Origin: DATGLE01 sp035294325
GTDB taxonomy: Bacteria; Chloroflexota; Ktedonobacteria; Ktedonobacterales; Ktedonobacteraceae
Length of the DNA: 35,097 nucleotides
Direction of reading: 5' to 3'
Assembly (NCBI GenBank): GCA_035294325.1
Contig: DATGLE010000153.1
Span: 1 to 35,097, forward strand
A program made the translations under genes and the position numbers. The notes beneath the pieces were generated by a model. It saw nothing but the letters and a program-made list of their open reading frames with translations. It searched no databases and was not told where the DNA came from. Of the stretch, positions 25,305-34,218 are shown piece by piece; positions within the stretch are counted from its first letter, which is position 1; each line of letters opens with the position of its first letter.

Positions 25305-26114
25305 TTAGATATCACTCAGGCTGCCGTGCCTGCCACGACCGGCAGCGAAACGACGTGCTCCCTCTACCGACTCTCCTGATTGGAGCACTTCCAGGCCACG
25401 GCGCGTCTCGTTACGCAGCGCTTCCGTCCACGGCCGGGACCACTGCTCATAGACACCCAGGCGGTCAGAACGCAAACATCGTTGAGGGAAACGCGCAAGA
25501 TCATCCGCAAGCGCGAGCGCGCTGGTAAGCGCCTCTCCTGGCCGTGTAAGGCGATTGACAAGGCCCATAGTTACCGCCTCCTGCCCGGACACGCCGCGCC
25601 CGGTGAGGATCATATCAAGTGCATGGCTTTGTCCAATAAGGCGCGGCAGGCGAATCGTGCCGCCATCGACAAGTGGTACTCCCCAGCGACGGTTAAATAC
25701 TCCAAAGACCGCATTTTCCGCGGCCACACGTAGATCGCACCAGAGCGCTACTTCGAGTCCGCCCGCGACGGCGTAGCCCTCGACTGCGGCAATGACCGGT
25801 TTGGAGAGCAGCATCCGTGTGACGCCCAGCGGCCCGTCTTCCTCTTCGCTAACCCGAGGCGTCCGCGTCCCGTCAGCGACCGCTTTGAGATCGAAGCCAG
25901 AACAGAAGGTTCCCCCGCTTCCAGTCAGGACCGCAACGCTCAGAGCATCATCGCTGTCAAACTCACGAAACGTCCGGGCCAATCTCGAGGCCGCTGGCTC
26001 ATCAAGAGCATTTCTCACTTCTGGTCGATTGATGGTGACAACGAGCGTGCTCCCTCGCCTCTCTGCCAGTATCGTGGGCTGTCCATGATCGTTTGTGCTC
26101 ATATCGTGGGACAT
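25305..26114 (-). CDS. Enoyl-CoA hydratase/isomerase family protein (crotonase)
   Basis: 269 aa. The crotonase fold is shown by VVTINRPEVRNAL, the first oxyanion-hole block GTFCSGFDLKAV, and the second AVEGYAVAGGLEVALWCDLRVA. The Glu of GGLEVAL corresponds to Glu144 of rat enoyl-CoA hydratase. The position of the second catalytic Glu (Glu164 in rat) falls in FNRRWGVPL and is not Glu. A standard hydratase reaction is therefore doubtful; isomerase, hydrolase or another acyl-CoA chemistry is possible. AAGGAG lies 5 bases before the ATG. Operon position between an M24-fold gene and the dioxygenase suggests a catabolic set for an aromatic-derived acid; this is inference. Confidence 0.92.
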   Translation of the reverse strand: MSHDMSTNDHGQPTILAERRGSTLVVTINRPEVRNALDEPAASRLARTFREFDSDDALSVAVLTGSGGTFCSGFDLKAVADGTRTPRVSEEEDGPLGVTRMLLSKPVIAAVEGYAVAGGLEVALWCDLRVAAENAVFGVFNRRWGVPLVDGGTIRLPRLIGQSHALDMILTGRGVSGQEAVTMGLVNRLTRPGEALTSALALADDLARFPQRCLRSDRLGVYEQWSRPWTEALRNETRRGLEVLQSGESVEGARRFAAGRGRHGSLSDI

Positions 26115-26167
26115 AGCAACTCCTTCTCTGCTGTTCTAAAAACATTTGCATATCGTGTACCCCAAAA

Positions 26168-27331
26168 CTATGGAGCGCATCTGACAAAACGCATGGGATA
26201 GCGATGCAGGGATTCGACTCCGCTGGATGTCACGCGGACCAGTTCCCCCACCTGCACGCCCATGCGCTCATCTTCGGTAATTACGTTGGGCTGGATCACC
26301 ACGGTCATATTCTTCTCGAAAATGAACGGCGGCGCGCCTCGCGAGCCTGTCCGGCGTGTCCGCAGGATAGGAGGCAGATAGCCGCCGCCAAAGCCGTGCA
26401 CGAGATCATCATAAATCGTCAACCCCTGCTTATGGATGAATTCAGCCTCGTCCAGTACCGCGTCGCTGCTGGCCCCCGCGCGAATCACCCCGGCTATGCG
26501 CTGGAAGACCTCGACGGCGATATCGTAGAGCCGCTGGTACCCGGCGGTAGGAGGCGCGGCGATGGTAAAAGGACGCAAGATCTGGCCCGGATAGCCGGGA
26601 CAATACTGCGCACTGATCTCGGTCAGGAGTACGTCCCCCTGTTCGAGACGGCGCCAGGATGGATACTGCGCCGGCACACAGGCCGCCGGATTCTGCATCG
26701 GCGTGGTCACGAGATAGTGAATGTGCGTCCTGCCGCCCAGAGGCAAATACGCTCCCTCGATGATGGAGACCAGATCGTGCTCGGTAAGTCCGGGGCGCGC
26801 CTCCTGTTCGAGCGCGACCATCACACGATCACTGAGTTCGGCGCCCGTGCGCAGGAAAGCAATCTCTTCCTCGCTCTTGACGAGGCGCAGCCGCATGAAT
26901 TGAGTGCTGACATCTACGAGTGTGACCCGGGGAAGCTGGCGGCGCAGCGCCTCATAGTGCTGGAAGGGGATTTGACCGGCCAGGCCAATACGGCGTATCC
27001 CTGATCCCTGGCTGCTCAGGTGTTCGGCAGCGGTGACAGCGGTATTATCGCCTCCCCAGCGCACATCTGAGCAGCAGGCCATGCGGCGCGCGGTTGGCAC
27101 ATGATTATACATCTGTAAGAAGAGCGCTGGCTCACCCCCGGCGGGAACGATGAGGATAGCTTCGCGGGTGGCAGCAAAACCAGAGAGGTAATGGATCGCC
27201 TCAAAAGCGCTGGTCGTGCCATATACCAGCAGGGCGTCAAGATCTTCCTTGAGCATCAATGCTCGCACCGCCGCATAGCGGCGAGCCATCTCTTCATCAG
27301 AGAAGCGCGGGTACGGGGTTGTCGTCTGCAT
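26168..27331 (-). CDS. M24 (pita-bread fold) family protein lacking most metal ligands
   Basis: 387 aa. The N-terminal creatinase-like domain (about 5-155) and C-terminal pita-bread domain are clear, as in Xaa-Pro peptidases, creatinase and ectoine hydrolase. The five metal ligands of active M24 peptidases (Asp, Asp, His, Glu, Glu) are mostly gone. The blocks read LLTEISAQ, GYPGQILRPF, LVHGFGGGY (His kept), VVIQPNVI and GVQVGELVRVT. This suggests a metal-independent hydrolase, as in creatinase, or a non-enzymatic role. Two ATGs compete: GGAG lies 2 bases before the one at 27337 and 8 before the one at 27331, so the latter is chosen. It is the first gene of the minus-strand operon. Confidence 0.9.
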   Translation of the reverse strand: MQTTTPYPRFSDEEMARRYAAVRALMLKEDLDALLVYGTTSAFEAIHYLSGFAATREAILIVPAGGEPALFLQMYNHVPTARRMACCSDVRWGGDNTAVTAAEHLSSQGSGIRRIGLAGQIPFQHYEALRRQLPRVTLVDVSTQFMRLRLVKSEEEIAFLRTGAELSDRVMVALEQEARPGLTEHDLVSIIEGAYLPLGGRTHIHYLVTTPMQNPAACVPAQYPSWRRLEQGDVLLTEISAQYCPGYPGQILRPFTIAAPPTAGYQRLYDIAVEVFQRIAGVIRAGASSDAVLDEAEFIHKQGLTIYDDLVHGFGGGYLPPILRTRRTGSRGAPPFIFEKNMTVVIQPNVITEDERMGVQVGELVRVTSSGVESLHRYPMRFVRCAP

Positions 27332-27342
27332 CGGCATCTCTC

Positions 27343-27354
27343 CAGAACGTTCTG
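27343..27354. promoter_or_regulatory. Palindrome CAGAACGTTCTG in the M24 gene leader
   Basis: A perfect 12-bp palindrome lies directly before the ribosome site of the M24 gene. A half-site CCAGAACG recurs at about 27400, next to a TATAAT-like box (27413-27418). It may be an operator; the regulator is unknown. The spacer 27332-27645 holds these sites and the divergent promoter for the diacylglycerol-kinase-like gene. Confidence 0.45.
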
Positions 27355-27577
27355 CTCTGAGTGTATCATATCTGAAGCATTCTATCGCCGCGCTTCGTAT
27401 ACCTCCAGAACGATTATAATGCAGTTTAACTTTTTAAACCGAGAACTTCGAGCGCAATCATCCTCGCATGGAAAAGGTAAAGAGCATCATTTAACCGCGA
27501 AGCGCCTGCGCCGCCTCATCCCACCCCCTGCGAGCCACCAGAGGTGGCGAGGTGTACCATCCCCAGAATAATACCAT

Positions 27578-27606
27578 TTGCTCTGATTTCGTTTCCAGGC
27601 TATAAT
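27578..27606 (+). promoter_or_regulatory. Promoter for the diacylglycerol-kinase-like gene
   Basis: TTGCTC (27578-27583) is separated by 17 bases from a consensus TATAAT (27601-27606). The start codon follows about 40 bases later. Confidence 0.65.
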
Positions 27607-27645
27607 AGAGACCCAATCCATTATAAGACGGGACGAAGCAAAAGT

Positions 27646-28758
27646 ATGGATGAGCACCAGGCAAGACCGCGCAGGGCTATCGTCGTACATAGTCCATATT
27701 CGGGCAAGTCGGACCAGTTGCCAGCGGCCATTACCTCTTTGCAACAGCATGGCATCGAGATCGCAGCCGTCTCGATAAAAAACCTGGATGGTTTGCCCCC
27801 ACAGGGAACCCGCTGGGTGGAGAACGGCTTCGACACAGCTATCGCCGCCGGCGGCGATGGACTGGTAGGCGGCGTCGCCACGCATGTCGTCGAAAGCGGC
27901 CTGCCAATGGGCATTCTGCCGCTGGGGACGGCGAACGATATCGCCCGTTCATTGAGCATTCCGCAAGAATTGCCAGCAGCTATCGAGACTATCACGGACG
28001 GCAAAATCGCAGAGATAGACATCGGCGTGGCGCAGCCCGCCGAGCAAGCTCCTCACTCTGCCAATCCCCAGGCCGGGGGACACTCGTTCGCCACCATTTC
28101 TACCCACCAGCGCAGTTTCTTCGTCCATGCGCTGACCACCGGGCTGAACGTCCAGTTTGCGCGGCTGGCTACTAACGTCGCTACCCGCCAGCGCTTCGGG
28201 CGCCTCACCTATCCCTTCGCCGCGCTTGAGGTCCTGAGAAACCACCAGGCGCTTGAGATGGAGATGACTTTCGAAGGGCTGGTAGTAATGAAGCCGACTG
28301 CCGACCAGGCAGGGGCGACCACGCCCGTCATCAGCGCGGACACGGTAGAATTCCGCTGCCGCGCCTTGCAAGCCACAGTGATCAACGCCCCGGTCTTCGG
28401 TGGAGCCTGGCAGCTCTCCATACCCGGGGCGAACCTGCAAGACCGCCTGCTTGACATCGTTATCATCGAGGACATTGACCTGGAAGATCTGGGGGCCAGC
28501 ATCGCCAGTTTCTTCAACCAGCAGACGGCGCCCGCTGCCGGGCCCGCGAGCTGGCAGACCAGCTTTCCACAGTTCCGAGAAGCTGAACTGATCGCCCTGC
28601 CCGGCATTCACCACGTCCGCGCGCGCGGCGTGATTATCAAGACGAACGCCGATCCCCAGGATGTGACGCTCGATGGCGAGGTGCGGGGCCGGACGCCAAT
28701 AGATACGCATATGGCCGAGCAGCGCCTTAAAGTTCTCGTGCCACCTGGCACATCATAG
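27646..28758 (+). CDS. Diacylglycerol kinase-like lipid kinase (DAGK/YegS/LCB5 family)
   Basis: 370 aa. The family phosphorylates diacylglycerol, sphingoid bases or related lipids at the membrane face. The nucleotide loop GGDGLVGGVA (about 66-75; GGDGT in most members) and PLGTANDIARSL (about 93-104) are both present. The C-terminal beta-sandwich lipid-binding domain ends in the expected DGE motif (VTLDGEVRG), which normally contributes to metal or nucleotide binding. The Thr of GGDGT is Leu here, which is unusual. An insertion of about 30 residues (near 125-155) is rich in Ala, Pro and His. The start at 27646 fits the promoter position; the ribosome site GGGACGAAG is weak. Confidence 0.9.
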   Translation: MDEHQARPRRAIVVHSPYSGKSDQLPAAITSLQQHGIEIAAVSIKNLDGLPPQGTRWVENGFDTAIAAGGDGLVGGVATHVVESGLPMGILPLGTANDIARSLSIPQELPAAIETITDGKIAEIDIGVAQPAEQAPHSANPQAGGHSFATISTHQRSFFVHALTTGLNVQFARLATNVATRQRFGRLTYPFAALEVLRNHQALEMEMTFEGLVVMKPTADQAGATTPVISADTVEFRCRALQATVINAPVFGGAWQLSIPGANLQDRLLDIVIIEDIDLEDLGASIASFFNQQTAPAAGPASWQTSFPQFREAELIALPGIHHVRARGVIIKTNADPQDVTLDGEVRGRTPIDTHMAEQRLKVLVPPGTS

Positions 28759-28859
28759 AGAGCGATAAAAGGAAAGAAGTAAGAATAACAGGTTTTTCAT
28801 CTCTGCCCTCAAGCTCAGATCCCCCGATTGGATACCGCCAGATAAGGAAATATGCCCTA

Positions 28860-28888
28860 TTTTCTATACAAGCCAGCACAACTATAGT
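28860..28888 (+). promoter_or_regulatory. Weak promoter candidate for the kinase pair
   Basis: TTTTCT (28860-28865) is separated by 17 bases from TATAGT (28883-28888). The -10 is acceptable and the -35 poor. It lies about 95 bases before the first kinase start. Confidence 0.3.
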
Positions 28889-28981
28889 ATAGTACCTCTC
28901 GGGGCAATACAGAGCAGCTTTCAACGCACCTGGCCGTCTGCCAGGCGCGTTTGCAAAAGCGTACACAAAGGGAAGCGCGAG

Positions 28982-31288
28982 ATGATTAACGAGAGCAATA
29001 CGACGCAACGTACCGCAATTACGACGCTGGGGCGCTATCGCCTGCTGCGGCACGTCGGCAAGGGGGGGATGGGTGACGTATGGCTGGCTGAAGATCCGCG
29101 TCTGCATCGCCAGGTTGCGATCAAGACATTGCCTTCCCACAGCCAGGGCGATCACGAATTCCTACTGCGCTTTGAGCGTGAGGCGCAGGCAGCAGCGGCG
29201 CTCAACCATCCTCACATCCTTTCGGTTCACGACTATGGCGAGCAGGCTTTGCCCGATGGACAGACCATCATCTTTATCGTGATGCCGTTTGTCTCAGGGG
29301 GTTCGCTGGCGGATCGCATCAGCGCGCTCGCCGCTCGCAACTCGGCCATGCCACAGCAAGAGGCCATTCTCTATCTTACACAGGCAGCAGAGGCGATTGA
29401 CTACGCTCATGAGCAGGGCGTGATTCACCGCGACATCAAGCCAGCCAATATGTTGCTGCGCAGCGAAACCTGGCTCCTGCTCGCCGACTTCGGCATCGCA
29501 CGTATCCTGACCAGCGATGAGCGACTCACTCAGGCGGGCGTGGGTTTCGGCACCCCGGAATATATGGCCCCGGAACAGGCGCAGGGCCGGGCGGAGTTCG
29601 CCAGCGATAACTACAGCCTGGCAGTCATCGCCTATTACTTTTTCACGGGTCGGCTGCCGTTCAAAGCCGATAACTCCTATGCTACAACGATTCAGCACCT
29701 TACCATGCCCCCGCCACCGCCCCGGCAGTTCAACCCGGCGCTCCCCCCGGCTACCGAGGCCGTCTTGCTCTACGGCCTGGCTAAAGATCCCCGGCAGCGC
29801 CCGCCTTCCGCTCGCGCTTTCGTTACGGAACTCCAGCGCTCGCTCGGCAGCGCCACCTACGAGCCAACCTATGTGAAATCCGGGCCGCAACAGACAGCGA
29901 GCGCGCCTTTCACGCCGCGTCCCGACTCGTCATATCCACCATACGCCACGCCCGCGCCGGGCACCGGTTTCAACCCCCCCACCCCCACGTTCGTATCAGG
30001 AGGCCAGGCAACGGTAAGCGCGCCTTATACCGACACGGCGCCCACTATGACGCGCCGCCGCCTATTGATCGGAGGAGGCGCGGTCCTGGTGATAGCAGGC
30101 GGCGGGTTTGGCATCTGGGCCTTCGCCTCCCGTTCGCACGCGGGGCAGGTCACGCCCCCCGGAGGACAGCCCGCCACCTCATCCTCCCCGTCCACCCAGG
30201 GCAACACCGGCAATGGAGCAAACGGTCCCCTGCTGCTGCAAGGACATAATAAACCCGTCGCCTCGCTGGCCTGGTCGCCCGCAGGTAACATACTCGCCTC
30301 GGCAGGTTCAAACGACGATGGACAGGTCTTCCTATGGGACATCCAGGCGCTCTCACAGCAGAGCGGGCAGACGCCCAGGCCAAAGGCGAAACAACAATTC
30401 AACACTGGCATCGATCTGCTGCTGGCCTGGTCGCCCAGAGGCGACATGCTGGCTATCGCCAACGCCGGAAACAACCAGAGCGGGCTTCAATTCTCGAACA
30501 TCAATACAGATGTGTTTGTTTATTCAGGGGATCTCGCCGGATTCGCGCCCGGCTACAGCGACAAGTTTACTTTCCAGGATATTGTATCTATCTCAGCCAT
30601 AGCCTGGGCACCCGGTCCCTACCTGGTTACTATCACCCAGCCAGCATTTAAGGTCAACAATCCCTACACAATACGAGCATGGGACCCGGCTCATCCCCAG
30701 CGGCAACTGACATCGCTCAACATCACCCACGAACTTAGCATCGGCGAAGCTTACACAACACCCAATCTGTTAGCCACCACGAACTCGACACCGCTCAATC
30801 TGGCAGTGGGCACCATCGATGGCGTTCTGGTCGAAGAGTTGAGTGCAGCGGGGCAGGCATTGCAGTGGAAACAGCGCTTTTTGCTCAAATTTCAGGATAA
30901 ATATGCTTTCGAGGATATAGGAGCGCTTGGCTGGTCGCCGGATAGTCAGTTCATTGCCGCCATCGGTACCGATAACCCGACGAGCATTACCATCTGGAAC
31001 TTACAGAATCAGACCTATGTGGACGCGCGGACACTGCCGGATTCAAGCACCTACCTCACCACTCTCGCCTGGAATCCAGCTCCCAGCAGCACGCTCCTCG
31101 CAGCCGGAGCGAAGAACGGCACGGTCTACATCTGGGACAGCAGCGGCAATACGCTGCCACAAAAGACGCTCAATGCAACACAGGGGATCAATAGCTCGGT
31201 CAGAGCGCTGGCCTGGTCGACGGATGGGCAGTGGTTGGCGGCGGCTTATAACGATGATAATGCAAGTATTCTTGTCTGGAAAATGTGA
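28982..31288 (+). CDS. Ser/Thr protein kinase with WD40 propeller (kinase 1)
   Basis: 768 aa. The Hanks-type kinase domain (about 18-290) has the glycine loop GKGGMGDV (26-33), VAIK Lys48, HRDIKPAN (149-156), DFG (169-171) and GTPEYMAPE (190-198), so it should be active. A Pro/Ser/Thr-rich linker (about 290-356) leads to a single membrane helix (about 358-384) beginning RRRLLIGGG. A WD40-like propeller (about 415-768) follows, with repeated LAWSP and WD endings. The kinase faces the cytoplasm and the propeller the outside. AGGGAAG lies 7 bases before the ATG. Kinase 2 follows after 9 bases, so the two are almost surely co-transcribed. Confidence 0.95.
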   Translation: MINESNTTQRTAITTLGRYRLLRHVGKGGMGDVWLAEDPRLHRQVAIKTLPSHSQGDHEFLLRFEREAQAAAALNHPHILSVHDYGEQALPDGQTIIFIVMPFVSGGSLADRISALAARNSAMPQQEAILYLTQAAEAIDYAHEQGVIHRDIKPANMLLRSETWLLLADFGIARILTSDERLTQAGVGFGTPEYMAPEQAQGRAEFASDNYSLAVIAYYFFTGRLPFKADNSYATTIQHLTMPPPPPRQFNPALPPATEAVLLYGLAKDPRQRPPSARAFVTELQRSLGSATYEPTYVKSGPQQTASAPFTPRPDSSYPPYATPAPGTGFNPPTPTFVSGGQATVSAPYTDTAPTMTRRRLLIGGGAVLVIAGGGFGIWAFASRSHAGQVTPPGGQPATSSSPSTQGNTGNGANGPLLLQGHNKPVASLAWSPAGNILASAGSNDDGQVFLWDIQALSQQSGQTPRPKAKQQFNTGIDLLLAWSPRGDMLAIANAGNNQSGLQFSNINTDVFVYSGDLAGFAPGYSDKFTFQDIVSISAIAWAPGPYLVTITQPAFKVNNPYTIRAWDPAHPQRQLTSLNITHELSIGEAYTTPNLLATTNSTPLNLAVGTIDGVLVEELSAAGQALQWKQRFLLKFQDKYAFEDIGALGWSPDSQFIAAIGTDNPTSITIWNLQNQTYVDARTLPDSSTYLTTLAWNPAPSSTLLAAGAKNGTVYIWDSSGNTLPQKTLNATQGINSSVRALAWSTDGQWLAAAYNDDNASILVWKM

Positions 31289-31297
31289 GGCTTTCAT

Positions 31298-34024
31298 ATG
31301 CTAATAAATCAAATTACGGACTGGCAGGGACACATGCTTGGTCGCTACCGCCTGGTGCAGCGTATCGGCAAGGGTGGAATGGGAGAGGTCTGGCTGGCAG
31401 ATGATACGCAGCTTCGTCGCCAGGTCGCGGTCAAACTGCTGCCCGCTGTACATGCAACAGACCGGGGCTACCTGCAAGCCTTCGCCTACGAAGCGCGGGC
31501 AGCCGCCGCGCTGGAACATCCTAACATTCTTCCGGTGCACGATTTCGGCGAGGAGCCTGCCGCCGATGGCGCGGTTGTGACATACCTGGTCATGCCATAT
31601 ATGACCGGCGGCTCATTGCGCAATCGCATCCACAGCGTGACCGGCCCACTGCCACTGGACGAGAGCCTGCATTATCTCAAACAGGCCGCAGACGCCATCG
31701 ACTATGCACATAGCCATCAGGTGCTGCATCGCGATATCAAACCGGCCAACATGCTGCTGCAACAACGCTGGCTCTTCCTGGCCGATTTCGGCATCGCGAA
31801 ACTACTCTCCAGCACGACGCAGCATAGCCAGACGCACTCCGGATCCGGCACCCCGGAATACATGGCGCCCGAACAGGCGGAGGGGCACGCCGAGCCGGCC
31901 AGTGACCGCTATAGCTTCGCGATGGTCGCTTATCAGTTGTTTACCGGCTCATTGCCATTCAGGGGCCACTCGGCGCAGGAAATCCTCCTCAAACAACAGC
32001 GCGATACGCCGCCGCCACCGCGACAACTGGCCCCTACCATGCCACAGGCCGTGGAAGATCTGCTTTTGCAGGGCCTTGCGAAACGCGCACAGGATCGACC
32101 CTCCTCATGCACATCTTTCGTAGAAGCGTTAGAGCGGGCCTGGCAAAAGTCTCCCCGGCCACAGGCAGCGCCGCAGGCCACCTTCTTCGCCCCTCCCATG
32201 CAAACAAGCGGCGACCCGGAAGCGACGGTGCTGGCTCCCTGGAGCAAACGGCTGCGCGCGCTGAGTCCGGATTTTCCGTTGCCTTTCTCGACGACACCCG
32301 TACCAGCTCCCCCCGCGGCTCAGGAGAGTGGCGCTGCCCCGGCGAGCGCTCCCATCACAGGGCAGCCAGCTCGCGCGGCTGCCCCGGATTCCGCACCCTT
32401 GAAAGCTCCCGCCGAGCCACACACCGGCTATGGTATGCTTCTCAACAACGTCCAGGTACGTTCTGGCACCACCGAGAAGACTCCGGCTGTCGCCGCGCCC
32501 CCACCCGGCAAAGCGCAGGCTCCTTACGCGCCGCCTGCGGGTAATGTTGTGGCCTCGCCAGCGTCTGCGCCTACCCAGATCTCTACCGCGCCTCAGCCGG
32601 CCTTTCCTCCGCTTGCTGGCAATATGCAGCAGCCCGTTACTCCCAGGCCGCTACAGGGACCTTACGGCTCCTTCCCTGCCAGTATGCAATCGCCTGCTAC
32701 TGGCGCTTTCGGCAGCATGCCGACAAGCTATAGCGCGACGGACAACAACGGGCGTTTCACGGTCCCGCCGGTGCCCCAGACGCCCACACAGCAGCGTGCG
32801 ATCAGCCGGCGCACGCTGCTGATCGGTGGCGCTGCCGCCGCCGGGATCGCTGTTGTCGGAGGATTCGTAGTCCCTTCGTTTTTCGCGAGGCGCACCGTCG
32901 ACCAGCCGCCGCCCCCGGGACCCCATAAGCTCATCCCCGGCATACCGCTGCTGGCGCTGACAGGGCATACCAACAAGGTATGGACAGCGGTATGGCATCC
33001 CTCCGGGCGCTACCTGGCGACGGGAGGCGAAGATAATCGCCTTATGCTCTGGGATATCGGCAGCTATTTGCAAAAGGGCGGGCACAAATTCCAGACCGTC
33101 GCGACGCCGCTCCATAGCTGGAAGTTCTCCGACAATATTTACAATAATAAGGTGAGCTGGTCGCCAGATGGCCGCTTCCTGGCTGTGAGCGTATTCAACA
33201 CCAACCAGTTTTATATGGTCGAGCCATTCGCCAAAGGCAGCCCGATGTCGAAATACCTGGATGTCAACCAGGTAAATAACATTCTCGCACCCGGCTACGA
33301 ATATGTAGCCTGGGCATCCCATAGCAACATCTTCGCGACTTCGGTCTTTGAGACCGAAGATGTCGTACTCTGGCAACTCGGCAAACCTTACAATCCTGTA
33401 GGAACTCTGCATGGTCCCAAAGCGTCGCAGCCAGGAGTTGAGGTAGAAATTGTTGCCTGGTCGGCGGACGGAGCCTACCTGGCCGGCGAGCGCAACGATG
33501 GCAACGTCGTCATCTGGCAGATAAAGACGGGCAAGGTCAAAAATGTGATCTCGTTACCATCGCGCACGAACGCGAAGTCGGTATTCGTGCTTCGCGACGC
33601 GCTTGCCTGGTCGCCAACGAATGCCAGCCTGTTCGCTACCTCCGATCTGGATGCCGTGCTGGTCTACGATGGGATCAAGAACAAATTGCTGCTCTCGCTG
33701 GGAACCGACGATCCAGAGGCGCTTACCGTGCCAAAGATCAAGACCGATCTGACGCTGGTTCCCAACCTTACCGGTCTGTCCTGGTCGCCCAACGGGCGCT
33801 ATATCGCTGCCGGCTATGGACGCAGCCACAAGCTCTATGTGTGGGATACGAAGAATGTATCTCCTCGCACAAAGAACGGCCTGCACCTGCAAACCATGAT
33901 CTTTGGTGATAAGCAGGGACATAGCAATACTATCATCGATGTAGCATGGTCGCCCAGTGGGCGCTATATCGCCAGCACTTCATACGATAAAACGGTGATT
34001 ATCTGGCAGGTCGATGGCGCATAA
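31298..34024 (+). CDS. Ser/Thr protein kinase with WD40 propeller (kinase 2)
   Basis: 908 aa, a paralogue of kinase 1. The kinase domain (about 14-285) has GKGGMGEV (24-31), VAVK Lys46, HRDIKPAN (144-151), DFG (163-165) and GTPEYMAPE. A long Ala/Pro/Gln-rich disordered linker (about 285-500) replaces the short one of kinase 1. Then comes SRRTLLIGG (503-511) opening a membrane helix (to about 530), and a WD40 propeller (about 550-908) with recurring AWSP...G.Y.A and WD/WQ endings. The ribosome site is weak (GAGG 10 bases before the ATG), fitting coupling to kinase 1. The stop is followed by REPIN-like element E. Confidence 0.95.
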   Translation: MLINQITDWQGHMLGRYRLVQRIGKGGMGEVWLADDTQLRRQVAVKLLPAVHATDRGYLQAFAYEARAAAALEHPNILPVHDFGEEPAADGAVVTYLVMPYMTGGSLRNRIHSVTGPLPLDESLHYLKQAADAIDYAHSHQVLHRDIKPANMLLQQRWLFLADFGIAKLLSSTTQHSQTHSGSGTPEYMAPEQAEGHAEPASDRYSFAMVAYQLFTGSLPFRGHSAQEILLKQQRDTPPPPRQLAPTMPQAVEDLLLQGLAKRAQDRPSSCTSFVEALERAWQKSPRPQAAPQATFFAPPMQTSGDPEATVLAPWSKRLRALSPDFPLPFSTTPVPAPPAAQESGAAPASAPITGQPARAAAPDSAPLKAPAEPHTGYGMLLNNVQVRSGTTEKTPAVAAPPPGKAQAPYAPPAGNVVASPASAPTQISTAPQPAFPPLAGNMQQPVTPRPLQGPYGSFPASMQSPATGAFGSMPTSYSATDNNGRFTVPPVPQTPTQQRAISRRTLLIGGAAAAGIAVVGGFVVPSFFARRTVDQPPPPGPHKLIPGIPLLALTGHTNKVWTAVWHPSGRYLATGGEDNRLMLWDIGSYLQKGGHKFQTVATPLHSWKFSDNIYNNKVSWSPDGRFLAVSVFNTNQFYMVEPFAKGSPMSKYLDVNQVNNILAPGYEYVAWASHSNIFATSVFETEDVVLWQLGKPYNPVGTLHGPKASQPGVEVEIVAWSADGAYLAGERNDGNVVIWQIKTGKVKNVISLPSRTNAKSVFVLRDALAWSPTNASLFATSDLDAVLVYDGIKNKLLLSLGTDDPEALTVPKIKTDLTLVPNLTGLSWSPNGRYIAAGYGRSHKLYVWDTKNVSPRTKNGLHLQTMIFGDKQGHSNTIIDVAWSPSGRYIASTSYDKTVIIWQVDGA

Positions 34025-34075
34025 TATCCCTACACAGAAGGAGGGCTATGACCGCACCCACCCCCGCCCTCCTTC

Positions 34076-34158
34076 CTCTGTGGATGATGGAAGATAGCGG
34101 GCGAGGGCGCAGCCCCCGCCCGCTATCTTCCATCATCCACAGAGAGCGACGAAGTCGC
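34076..34158. repeat. REPIN-like element E
   Basis: A perfect palindrome with 28-base arms (34076-34103 and 34117-34144) has a GC-rich 13-base loop. It is followed at once by the mini-hairpin GCGAC-GAA-GTCGC (34146-34158) within GAGCGACGAAGTCGCGA. No left mini-hairpin is clear; a looser pairing of GGAGGGC (about 34039) with GCCCTCC (about 34066) lies before it. The position after the kinase operon would let it act as a transcription end, though no T-run follows. Confidence 0.85.
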
Positions 34159-34218
34159 GATGCGTTATAATAAAATAAATGGTTATCTCATCTCTATAGT
34201 GCAGGAAAGAGATCGACT

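Noticed and set aside
27949..28710. 253-codon minus-strand frame opposite the diacylglycerol-kinase-like gene
   Set aside because: Shadow of a well-supported gene in GC-rich DNA.
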